DNA of 64,000 nt from assembly GCA_030268105.1 (NCBI GenBank), contig BSDZ01000021.1:1178001-1242000 (forward strand), read 5' to 3'. Shown here piece after piece: positions 1-11,905 of the stretch. Source of the stretch: Volvox africanus (Eukaryota; Chlorophyta; Chlorophyceae; Chlamydomonadales; Volvocaceae). Both the position numbers and the translations under genes were made by a program. Under the pieces are notes generated by a model. The model had not been told where the DNA came from. It did no database searches and saw only the letters and a list, made by a program, of their open reading frames with translations. Each line of letters opens with the position of its first letter. Position 1 is the stretch's first letter.

Positions 1-3000
1 CAGAAGACGCACCGGTCCCGCAAGCTCTTCGTCATCGTAGTCGTCATCGAAGTCGTCGTCATCCGGTACTGCTCCGAAGCGGTCCATGATGTAGTGTGCC
101 GCAAGCCGTATCTCCGCCTCAGTGGCCACCTGGCGGCGTTTGAAGAAGCGCGATGCGAAGCTTCGACGGGCCTTCAAGTCTTCCGCGGGTGCGTCCCGGA
201 GGCACTCCTTGAGGACTTCCGCTAGCGTGTCCTCGTCCACATCCTCGTTTAAGATCTGGGGGAGAAAGCGGAAAAAAGTGGATCAGAAGGGCACATGTAG
301 GGGTAAGGACTAAGGAGCGGCGTGTGAATGAAGGGGCCGGGACCCGGGCGTGGGCTCGGCATGAAAACGCTGACCCAACCTGCTTGTCCTGCATTACCTT
401 GCATCCCCCCATTACAGCCAGAGATACCTCTTCCCCCGCACCGTTAGAAGCTTGCGCTTGTCTGCTTGGTTGTTATTGCCGTCCCCGTCCCCGTCCTCGT
501 CCTCGCCGCCACCCCACTGGCGCAGAAGGGCGCCCAGCTTGGAATCGGAGATGTAGTTCGAAGAGCAAGCGCCCATCAGGCTGCGCCACTTATCCCGGAG
601 CAGAGTGAACAACTCCGTGTGAATGCCGACCTGGGGGAAATGATTTGAGGGAGCAGGAAACACGATGACACGATGAGGGGAAAGCGGCGTCAGCACGAGA
701 GGAGCGAAAGCTGATGAACCCAAGAGGTTTATCAAAACGAGTAACGTCAAATCAGCACTTCAACGCAAGGGCCCCAAAACCGTTTCCTGCTTCAGCTCTG
801 CATGCAGCACGGCATACTCAACGATATGCAGACCCAACGACTTTCAGGTCCCCTCAGGTCCCCACAGGGACCGTGAGATATGCACACACAAGCATATACA
901 TGCCCGAATGCCCACTATATCGTGTCATGAGCCTCCGCTCGGTACCCTAAACCCAAAGTCCCCTGAATTACTCGCACCAGACGTGATAATCTGTCTGCTT
1001 TGTGTTCCGCTACTGTCAGAATGAGGAAAGCGCTCGGCTTTCGCCGCATTATTACTTCTTCCTTGTTATTCTGATACAGGTATGCACAGGTCGGTTGTAA
1101 GACACACGCACCGTCTCCTGTGTCTTCTCTTTGACCTCCGAGAAGGCATCCACAATGATGGCCAGCAGGAAGTTGAGCAGCACCATGAAGACCAGCAGCT
1201 CATAGCTCCAGAAGAATAGAGCACCTGCGTGCACACATAGGTGCGTGCGTACGAGGAAAGTTAGCCTACACCGGGAACGTGATGTAGGGCGTGTCGTACG
1301 ATAAAGGGGGGGTATATGTGTGTGTGTGCATTTCAGCTCGGAAACGCGTCATCAGGCTTCAGCAACGTCGGACAAAGTATGCTTTATAAGCGGCTGGCAT
1401 GCACGAAAAGCGGCACAAGGTGCAAGGACCATGTGATGTGCGGGCCATGGCCGAGGTCAAGGCCAAGGAGCGCATAGTCGCGTCTCCATAAAATAGCTGG
1501 GACCTGATGCTATTGCTGCTCCTGCATCTATTGCCTGCTTACCCGCCACGCTCTGCAGACCCCCAAGAGCCCGCAGGTCATCGTTCACGTCGATGTTGCC
1601 TAGCAGAATCTCGAAGCACGTGTTTATGCTGTCGCCGAATGTAGCGAATGCCTGTCGACAGCGACGAAGAGGCCAGGGCGATATGAAGAGCGAACGAAAG
1701 GGGGAAAGGCGAAAGGGGGCCCCAGACCACTTACGTACACACAACCTTGCCGTACGCAAAGCACATAAATGGATTCACTTATTCACTGATTCACACAGCC
1801 AGGGCACCCATGATAGTTTCCAAATGTTCATGGCGCATACCAAAAAGACAGCCATCCGGTCAATCTCTGCACGGTGCAGCTGGTTTGCTGAATTCCCTTT
1901 TCCGCGTGCACGCAGAGAGGGAACAAGGCTGCAGCAGCAAACCACCCCACCCATGCCATCCAGCACCATCAGTGTATCTCCAGCCATATACCACCTCCCC
2001 GTAGCTCCTCGTACCTCGATGGCGTTTCCAAAGATAAGGTGGGCCATCATGGCGTACCCTATGAAAACCATGCCAGCCACGATGGCGAAGTGGATGAGGT
2101 CAGGCCCCGCCAGCCAGAGCGAGCGGGTGACCACCCCAAGACGCGGCTGGAAGTCCATCAACTTGAGCACACGTGCGATGAGCAGCAGGATGTTGATGCC
2201 GTTGAGGGCGAAGTACCTGTAATCCGCGGGCCGGGCGGTAGGTGCATGGAATGGCTACCGATGAGTATGGACAGATGGATGCAAGGAGACGCAACAGCCG
2301 GAGAGATGGGCGCACGGAAAACAAGTAGTGTTGACGATGATGGTAATTGGTGATTTGGTGATTTGTGCTTTGTGGTGTAGGCATCAGCATGTGTGGGATC
2401 AGCATGATGCAATTGTTAATTCAGTCGCCTTCTTCTCTTCAGTCCCGGCGCACGGCACGCAACCGGAACCCCAGCCCCACCCCTAGCACAGCTCGGCCCT
2501 TCCATCCCGGCCCGTAACACACCAGTTAAGCATGTCCACGAGCTCCCTCAGGTCCGAGAATGCCGCATTTGCATTGGTCAGATTTGCGCCGGTTGCGTTT
2601 AGCGCCAAATAGTTGGCTTTCGGAGTTAGGCTCTCGTACACATCGTACCTGGGGGGTACGGTTCAGGCGCACCCGGGGAGGGAGGGTGAGACAGGACAGG
2701 GTTGACGTTTGAGGACAGTGAGGACTCAAGAGTAAGCCCCTGGCATACCCCTATTAAACTTACTTCTCATTTGCAAATGCATGACCCCACATCTTACATT
2801 GCACATCCGGTTTCCAAGCCCAGCCCCTGGGCTCGTCAATTTCGTATATTACGATTCGTAATATCCCTCTCCCTTTCCCTTTCCAGCCCCAAATCCGCGC
2901 AGCCTTTAGTGCACCTTGTCTTTGTGGGTTCCGGTGACCGGCCCCACTGTTTCCCCATTACCCGCGACTTTACCGGCTTTCCTTTCCCTCTCCACACCCC

Positions 3001-6000
3001 AGGCCCGCAGGTTGCCTCTACCCACCTGATATCAATCTCGAAGGTCTTCGCGTACTTCTGCCTGAACACCCACCAGATGATCATACATGTCGTCAGCAGG
3101 CAGTTGCTGACGAACTCCACCCAGTGCCAACCGGAAAGGAAGTACCTGAGGCATCTTTTACCAGACCCTAACACTTTGCGGACCCATCCCTCACGGCGCT
3201 CTGAAGCGGTCTGCGGGGCGAATATCTGCCACAGGTTGTAAAGCAGCATCCCGAAGATCATGATGGACAGTATGATTTCAAAGCCGAACCGCACTCGGTC
3301 CGAGTAGGTGCTGTCCAGCTCCACACGGACCGTGTTAAGACGGTGTGTGATCTGGACGCGCGCGGGTTTGCGGGGTTCGGGGTAAAAAGGGTTGTAGCAC
3401 CGAGGGGACAACACAGGGAGTGAGAGTTGAGGAGAGGCCACAGCAGCACCTGGCGACACAGTGAACCAACGCTTGAGACATGACGGCAGTGCGTCTTTAC
3501 GCCTGTCACGTGAGCCCTTACGCGAGCGCTGCGCGGGCCACACGGTACCTGGTATCTGTTTACACAATACGATGTGCACAATACATTTTCCACTATGTCA
3601 CTATGTCGTGAAGTACATTATCAGGAAACGCCCTTCAATAGCGCTGAGGCAGGCAGGCGGCAGACATGTGCTCGGGTGGATGAGACGGACCAAGGGGGCC
3701 GCACGAGGCTCAGGCACGGCTCTGTGGCTCACCTTGATAGACCCGCCGTCGGAGAAGTAGAAGCGGATGTAGAAGTAGGAGAAGATGCGAAGCTGCGCGT
3801 TGTAGGTGACCAGTTCGGCGGTCATTTGTCGGGTGTTTTGGTCAAGGTATAAACCTTCATTGATGTACGTGTACCAGGCCTGTTGGGAGGTGAAGGCGCC
3901 GACGGGTTGGGCAGCGGGGACCGCGGGGCGGAAAAAGAACAGGCAGGGGGATGCGGTAGACATGACTTCCTCCCATCTTTGCGTGTATGCTGTACGGGCG
4001 GGAAAGGTCAGAAGGGGTCCCGTATTGATGTTTACCTGGTGGCAACGAACCTATCGTGCGGTCATTCTCTTACCGTCCTAAGCATCATCTGTCCAAGCTT
4101 CAGGCTCTTTCTTCCTGACTCTCACCTCCCCCCCCAAATGCTCAAACCTCGTGGGTTCCTATGTCTCTGGGTTGTGCCCACAAGGAGGCCCTCGTACACG
4201 CCTAAGGGGCAAACCACACACCTGCGCACCGTCCTGGGACAGGTTAATGTCAAAGTAGACGGGAAAACCATCTTCCTTGCCGTCCAGTTCGAAAACGTGA
4301 AATGCGTACGGCAGCTTCTGTGGGTTGTACAGCTCGGCGCAATAGGGTCGTGGGTTGACCACCTGCTTGGTCACGTTGTTAATGACGTCGTAGGTGGCCA
4401 CGTTATTGGGCAGCAGCGAGCAGTTGTAGAACGTCACGACCTGCGGTGACTGTGGCAGCGGAGGCGGAGGACAGGCCCTTAACAATTCAGGTCTAAAAAG
4501 GCAACGTAAGAGAGCCAAACCTAACTCCACCCGTATGGGCTCAGACGGCGTATCCGACAGAAGGAAGCGAGCGAGCGAGCAAGAGTGGAGCAGTGCCAGG
4601 GGGTGTAAATGGACAGAAAAGGGCCGTCCACAAACCAGGCACAGCACGCGCTGGCTGCGTGCCAGCGAGCGAGTAGCTACCTCCGTAGAAACAAGGTATG
4701 AACGGTGGAAACGTGCAGCTGACGACGTGTACCTGATGGCATCCATCCCTTCGTCAGTCGCCATATAACCGGCCACACCGCCACTATCCCCAGAGGCCCG
4801 GCAACTTCGACCTGCTCCTCAACATGATGTGCGAAGGCACAGACGCACCGGTCAACCCTGACCCAGGCTACTCGATCGAACCAGCTTTACCTCCGTGGAG
4901 CCGCCGTCGTCAAAATCTGGATTGTATGATGTCGTACCGCGCTTAAAAACCGGATCCACGCCGTACGAGGACCTGCTCGACTGTCCTGTGCACAACCTCT
5001 GTATAGCCTCGAACTTAGACTTCGTGCAGTTCGTGACGTCGGTGCGGGTCTACGCAGCAGGGCGACAGGCAGATGCGGTGCCCGGACATGGCAAAAGCGC
5101 GGGCAGATCAGGAATCCTGTCCCAGACGTGCATCAAACTCATGTGCCTCGGAGGAACACGGAAGAGTCCAGAGGCCAGTCGGTAGCTGAAGACCAAAAAG
5201 GAGCCTTAGCCTTGGCCTTGGCCTTATGGCCTCGAAGATCAGGGAAAATAACCGATGGAGTGCCGGCCCAGAAGCTAGTGACCATTCCGGTTTACCTGGT
5301 GGCAACGAACCTATCGTGCAGTCATTCTCTTACCGTCCTAAGCATCATCTGTCCAAGCTTCAGGCTCTTTCTTCCTGACTCTCACCTCCCCCTCCCAAAT
5401 GCTCAAACCTCGTGGGTTCCTATGTCTCTGGGTTGTGCCCGTGGGTCCTGTGCCAGGGTTTGTTGTCTCCTCAACCCTCTTTCCTCCCCCCGATGCACAC
5501 ACTTACACACGGCAGATACCCCTGCGCCCGCGACCTCCCACCTGATGCAGCAACAGTCCCGCGATAACCCGGTTGGTAAGGCCCACGTTGCGCTCCCGTG
5601 ACGTGTTATCGTCCACATTATTCTTATTATCCAGCGTAAAGGCGTTTGGGGCAACGGGGTTGCTGTTGCAGGGCAGGTTGGCCAACATGGCGGCCTTGAG
5701 GGTCAAGGCCCTGGGGGAAACAAGCAGCACGGGGGCAGCACTCGCATTGGCATCGGCGACATCGACAGGCAAAATAAGACGTTGCAGCAGATAGAATACG
5801 TAACGCGCACTTCACTGCTTGGTTCCCGGGACATGGCCAACACGGCCATCGCTGGCACGATCTCGGCCTCCCGGTTACCGCCCACCCAAGCACATGCTAC
5901 TGTATCGTACGTAAAGCCCCCTCCCCATGACAGTCGACATGGGGAAGGGGCTTTACGTACGATACAGGGCAGGGCTGCAGGGCTGGTGTCCGCTGGCTGA

Positions 6001-9000
6001 ATCCGTTGCCCGTGCACATCTTATTGCCATCCACCCGCCCATCGCCCGCCCGCCCCCCTCCCAATACCTGTCTCGCCGCGCACGCTTCCAAAGCGCCAGT
6101 GCCTGAGACAGCGAGATGATATCACGAAACGCTGCGTTCTGGATAGCGGTGAGCTGGTTCCTCACGGCCTGCTCCAGATTGGCCACCGCAGCTTCCTGGC
6201 GTGTCGCAAGGTCCTGCATTCGCAAACGGCAACAGGCGGCTGTCGACAGTTAGATTCGTGCCAAGCGAAAATCACAGCCAGCAACCGATGATGCTGACGA
6301 CCGCCACCAGCTGGCAGCTAACCCACGTAATACTGATAGTGATCCCCCTGCGGACAACACCGTAAGTCGGTAACACAACGGCCTAGCGCGGTTGAATGGA
6401 GTTCGCATACTCGGGTGCAAATCTCTCACAATGCCGACCTCCCAACCGCTGCCGCCACTGAGGGCACCTCCTTCTCCATCCATCCCTTTTCTCTGCCTTT
6501 TCTTCAGCATGTGTGCAATCCTATCCTCCTCCTCCTCCTCATCTTCATCATCATCATCGTATTACCTTGATGCTTTGGAGCGCATCTTGTGCTTTCTGCG
6601 CGGCCTGAATCGCTTGATTCTGTTTGTTCAGGATCTCATCCAGCTTGGCCGCTACCGCCTCCTGACCCTGCTTAATCTCCGCGCGGCCGGCGTTGATTGC
6701 ATCGATCACCGAGTTATCGTTGGCACGCGCTTGAGCAATTCTGTTGGCTTGATCTACTTGCCCCTTGAGGTAGGTCATCTGATCTGAAATCTGGGACTGC
6801 TTCGTCGATAGATTGCCCACCGATGTCACCAAGTTATTCAATTGCGTGAGCAGTAGGGTGTCGTTAGTTTGCTGCAGTCGGCGGCCGCCAGCCAGCACTG
6901 AACGGTGACGGGCGGTGTTCAATGGGGCGATGTACGTCTTGTTCACTGCCACCCTTTGAATATCGCCGAATTGCACGTCTTCAGTGGCGGCCTCCAATCC
7001 GTTGCAGGCCGTGCAATTGCAGAACTCTGTGATGCTGCATGCGCCAAAGCACTCGCAGATGGTGTTGCAATCGAATCGCTTGTCACAGGGGACCTCGCAA
7101 TCTGTGCGGTAGGTCCCATTGCTGATCGAGCCGGGGACGGTGATGATATTCCAGGTGCCGTTAGAGTAAGTCTCGTTCCTAGAGCACGTGTAGGGCACCA
7201 TATCGTTGACCGTCGACACGCAGGTAACTTTCATGGCGACACATTGTCCCACATAGTCCGGTGCGCGGTCTGCCAGGTTGCACCGCATGTAGGCGCTCGT
7301 GTTGCCCACCCAGGAGGCGAGGTTGTAGGATATACGGAAGAAGCCAAGCGAACGGTTGGTGGGATTTGGCAGGAAGGTGGTGTTCGCGTTGCTGTTCCTA
7401 AAAGCGTCCAATACACCCCCGACGGTCGTGTCTGGGAAGGTATAGTTGTAGTCGGTCGCATTGTAGATAGCACGCATCGCGGGTATGGGGAAGGCTAGCA
7501 CTGTCGCGCGGATAAGACTGTTCACCTCGATGATTCGCGCGTCCACACGTGGTCTGAGGTCGAGCAGGTGAGAGGTGCTGTAATTCACATTGCGGCGCGA
7601 AAGGTTCAGTGTGGCTGGCTGCGGCGATACTGTGCTGTCCACATACACCGGCATCAGGTAGTCCAGTCGCGCGGAGACTGGATCCTGCAGCGGGACCGTG
7701 CCGCTCGGATCTGTGAACACCGGCGCGTACAGCTCAGGGTAGTAAGCCTGGATGTAGTTGCGCAGAGTGGTGGAGACGTTGTTGCGTACGGCAGTTTTGC
7801 CCTGGCGCTTGTCGACGAGCAGGCTCTGCACGGCGTTGGCCATGTTTGCCCGCCAGCTCAGCGATAAGGCCAGGCCGCCGCTGCACCAATCGCGCAACTT
7901 GGTATCGTTGACCATGTTGGGGAAGTTAGTGTCAGTGATGGTGCTATTGAAGACATACACCAGCTGTCGATTTCCATTACTGTCTGTCTTCCACTCGTAG
8001 GGTTGGATGGCGCCGTTAACTGTGAGATAGGGGTTGGGTCACGCTGGCAAGTTAGAAGGTTGAGAACGAGAGGTCAGAGCAGTCGCCAGCGTGTTATATC
8101 GCCCACAGACAGTGAGCTCAGGGAGACGCATAAACAACGGAGCCAAGCAAATGAAGGTGGTAGAGGAACGAATATGCGCAGGATGCGTAATGCGCTCCTC
8201 TTTTCTGCACTCCTTTACAATCCTCAACAGGGAGTTCTACCTCGCGCTTTGCCCGCCCTTTGACAGGGTCCACTGCCCCCGTCCACCACCGGACTTCCGT
8301 GCACGACGACTCCCGAAAAATCTAAAAGATTAAGACGCCCTTTTGTTACGGACCCCCAGGCTTGCGCGGTGTTGGAAATGCAACTGGCCCGGGGGGAGGA
8401 GTCACACCCCGGGATGGAGTGGTCATTATCGCGTTATTGTTCTCCAGAGCTCTCAGGGTTCCCTGCGACAGTCTCAGATGCAACGCCTACCTGGGCAATA
8501 GAGACTTTTATAATCAGCGTATGATAGGTTGATTCTGCCATCTGGCAATTTCGACTGATTAAGAAACAGTATCATGGTGTCGTCCCCAAACATGGCGCTG
8601 CCGTTCATAATGTTGCTGCAGGTGCATCTGTATGCGGAGGGAGGAATAGGTGTCACCGGAGCGACGGAAGGGAGGGAATCCATCTTTAGGATTAAGCTCG
8701 TATACGATGTACAGGAACCATTGTGGAGATCCGAATGGGGAATGGAATGAATTGGTTTTACGTGTGTTGGGTGACTAAGGGAATAATATCACAATATCAG
8801 CACGCCGCGCACCCATGCATTCACTGCATGCTGGAAGGTGGAAACGCAGATATGCCGAAGTATCGGCACAGTTGGCACCCGGGCTCCCCTGACTATGCAG
8901 AACTGACGTCCGCACACCCATTCTCCTTCGCAACAACCGTGCGCCCTTCTTTGGGGATCTCCGGGACATCGTCACCGCTAAATGATCGACACGCTGTCAC

Positions 9001-11857
9001 GCAAACCCTGTGTCACCGAGATGGGAAGGGAAAGGACCTTAACCCTGTGCCCCAGGGTCACCCGCAAGTCCGCATGCGGCACCGCATTTCTGCAGCACAG
9101 CAACTTACGTGGTGTTGCGGATCCAGCTGTATGCCGCGTCATACTCGGTGGCATTGGGGTAGCTGGCTTTGATAGTGTTGTTGGCGTACTCTATAAGGGT
9201 CATGTTGGTGATGCTCCACGCTTGCTGTGGGGGCCGGATAATGCAGAGGAAAAGATAGCAGGTGGTGGAAATAAGGGAACTGGTTTCACAATCCCTGTAA
9301 CAAACTCTTCGAGCGAACAACCCCGGACCTCGTCCCCTCTTCCTTTTTTCCCCTCCCTGGCTGTTGCTGGCAGCTCATGCACGTGCGCGCCCGCATACTG
9401 ATGCTGCCCACCCGCCGAAGGTAAGTGGTGTCCATAATTGCCGTGGCCACCCAGCTGTGGCTGCAAGAGCTCGCCTCAAAGTGGGCAAAGCTCCGAAGCT
9501 CTCTCCGGCCAGTCCCCAAACGTGGCATCTGTCCCCGCGTCCTAACAGACCCTGCAGCGGCTTCAATCACTACGGTGGCATGCTTTTGCCACCACCTGTC
9601 GTAGAAAGGCTTTCTCCTTGGCCACCTAAGCCTGCCCATCTGCTGTCCAATCCCAGCAACCCCATATGTCCAGCAGCCATGACAAGCCCTGTGCTCGGAA
9701 ACAACCGAACACCTGCGTGGCCTTGCAACAGGGCTCCTACCTCTGCGTGTGCGTCACTCAAATCCGGGTTCCCGGGTGGCGTTCGTGGGCAACGTCCAGA
9801 TACCGCAACCGTACAACCTCCCATTCAGCCCGGCTCGGCGACTATCAAAGAACTTTTGCGTTGCCGACCACCTCCGGGAGCATGACGGCTTTCAGGCTAG
9901 GTACCATCACCTTCCAACCTCCCATTCCATGCTCACTCTCAGCTTCCCAGCGGCTTCGGCGCTTCCCTCATTTCGTGGTTCTCTTTCCATCTGAAAACCT
10001 CCAACAGCCAACGAACGCACCCGGCTCATTTCCACGGCCCACGGCCCCTTACAAGGACTCCCTGGCCCCGAGGTTTCCCCCAGGAAGCGTTGCACAGCTT
10101 GGCCGTGACTGGCCTATGACTTCTGATTCTCCGAGTTTTCCCTCGTCCAAATCTCCTTTTTTCTGTGTAATGGGTATTTTCGCGCTGTCCTTTCCGCGCT
10201 ATTGTACAGCACTCCATATAGCCCCGCAACGGTCCATTTCACGTACCTGAAGCAGGCTAATCTCGAAGTCCTGCTCTGCCATGGCTGCTGCCGCCGCGAT
10301 ATAAATTTTGTAGTAGTAACCCGCAATGTTAACAAGTGTCGCATCACGCACGGCGCCGCGGATCTTGTCGAATATATCACGCTTCACCACAAGGTTCCAA
10401 TCTCCATCGGGCGCGTCGTCCAACGTGTAGTGCTGCTCGCCGGATAGGCGGTCAAACGTGACGTCCGTGTCGAAATAGCAGTCGCTGCTGTAGGGCGTGC
10501 TGACGGGGCAGAGATTCCAGGAGGCTTGCTGCATAAGGTCCGAGGCGGGGATGCTGCCCACAAGGTGCGAAAAGTCATAGTAAATGTCTATTTGGATGGA
10601 GGTAAGGTTCTGCACCTCATTCAGCTTGCCGCAGTCAGCGCGGCACCCGAAACGGCTGTAAGATGCGAATTCAAAGGGCGCCTCGCACAACCCATCACCG
10701 CACACGGGGTCCTTCCAGACCTCCTGCGGAGGACACGCCAGAGGGAGAAGGGGGGGAGAGGTACATTCTTGGCTGTGCGTGCGGTGACACGAAGACAGGA
10801 AACACGGTACGTGTTTGCATCGTGTGTTTGACGAGCACAGGATGGGGCCTCGTGCCCCGGGGACAAACAGGGTGTCAACGTATGTTCAGGACACCTGGGT
10901 AGCGTGCGTGTATCGACAGTGCCGGGTTCCGGTGCGACACTCCCAGGCGCGCTGGATGTTGAGGAGGCGGCAGATACAGATGCAGTTCCGACTAACACAG
11001 GCTGATAGCGCTCGTGGGATGGTGTGAACCCGCGCTTTCTACGATGACAGCGTATGGCCACTTGCTCCCGCTTTTGCACGCCATGGATCCCAGCCGAAGC
11101 AGTGCAGATGCCAAGATTGTTTTGGCAAACAAAGCCGCGGGAAAACATCAGGGCAGTCCTTGTTGGGTGGACTGACGTTTGAGAGTTAGGCTAGGTCGCG
11201 ATACCTGTTTCTTTGACTCCTAGCCAGCTAACCCGGACCAGGAAACACGTGACATTTGTAGAACTTGCATACCAGAAGTTTTTGAGTGGAGACCGGTTCC
11301 ACGGGGCCATACCATGCACCTATGATACGGCCGCACACAACTGACGCGGGTCCCAGCGCGACATTGTGTGAGGGATACAGGCTTCAGGGGTGTTTGATAC
11401 ATCTGAAAATGCAAATGAATCCAGGCCCTTTCGTGATTGCATGGCAAAGGGGAAAACCCTCCCGTCAGCTGCCTACGGATGCCAGGAAGGTGGGGAGACA
11501 CCGGGGAATGCGACCTTCCCCGCTCACCGTAAGTAGGTTCTTGAGCCAGCCATAGACGTCGTCTGTATTTTGCATGACATTATCGCCGGGGAGGACCACC
11601 GACTGCACAGTGCTGTGTACTTTATAAGCGATGTCCGCACTACGCTGCAAATATAAGATAGCTAGGAAATGCATGACGAAGCCGAGGAACAGAAAAAGAT
11701 TCCTGTAGTCCTTCCAACGTTGCAGCTGCTTCTCGTATTTGAGGTAGAGCTCGCGTACTATTACTTGTGCCTGCGCCGTTCCGTCCCCTTCCTCCAGCCG
11801 ATACTTTTGGGGATCATTAGCCTGTTCACATGGAACAACATATACGTTTTCAATCAT
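1..11857 (-). CDS. Polycystin-2-like (PKD2 family) cation channel, C terminus cut by window edge
   Basis: A six-segment TRPP channel of at least about 1,558 residues, expected in the ciliary or plasma membrane. Seventeen exons join in phase: 11857-11528, 10723-10247, 9224-9109, 8627-8491, 8019-6566, 6213-6068, 5710-5542, 5049-4891, 4440-4222, 3879-3733, 3351-3026, 2648-2523, 2216-2015, 1651-1543, 1224-1112, 630-442 and 255-1. S1 is FLFLGFVMHFLAILYL. A Cys-rich CGDGLCEAPFEF motif follows, then a large N-glycosylation-rich extracellular region; the exon 8019-6566 alone carries 484 codons with a CNTICECFGAC cysteine cluster. S2 lies in FEIILSIMIFGMLLYNLW, S4 in the ALNGINILLLIARVLK stretch, S5 in LIHFAIVAGMVFIGY. 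The pore segment is FATFGDSINTCFEILLGNID and S6 is LLVFMVLLNFLLAIIVDAF. The cytoplasmic tail is acidic (DDDDFDDDYDDEE). The first ATG of the first exon is used as start; an upstream exon is possible. The family assignment is firm, the individual splice sites are by eye. Confidence 0.93.
4030..4179. repeat. 150-bp intronic direct repeat, copy 1
   Basis: Nearly identical to 5290-5440 in the same orientation, starting at GTTTACCTGGTGGCAACG and ending at CTGGGTTGTGCCC. I see one substitution and a small change in the C-run. It lies in the polycystin-like intron between exons 4440-4222 and 3879-3733. It has no coding potential that I can support. Confidence 0.93.
5290..5440. repeat. 151-bp intronic direct repeat, copy 2
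   Basis: Second copy of the element at 4030-4179, in the intron between exons 5710-5542 and 5049-4891 of the polycystin-like gene. Both copies sit wholly inside introns and the flanks diverge abruptly, which fits a small dispersed element or recent segment copying. Confidence 0.93.
5900..5967. repeat. 30-bp near-perfect inverted repeat (hairpin) in an intron
   Basis: Left arm 5900-5929 and right arm 5938-5967 are reverse complements at 29 of 30 positions, with an 8-nt loop. The arms begin CTGTATCGTACGTAAAGCCC. It lies in the polycystin-like intron between exons 6213-6068 and 5710-5542, so the pre-mRNA could form a long stem. Confidence 0.95.
6523..6559. repeat. Trinucleotide microsatellite
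   Basis: A run of CCT, then TCA/TCT triplets just downstream (minus-strand sense) of the exon ending at 6566 in the polycystin-like gene; intronic. Confidence 0.85.
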
Positions 11858-11905
11858 CCCATGCTCAGAGGACGCACCGAGAGCTCTGTCGACTGGCAAG
11901 CGCAA

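Noticed and set aside
9666..10250. Plus-strand frame of 194 codons and other frames in 9225-10246
   Set aside because: The minus-strand polycystin-like exons 10723-10247 and 9224-9109 join in phase without extra sequence, so this stretch is an intron.
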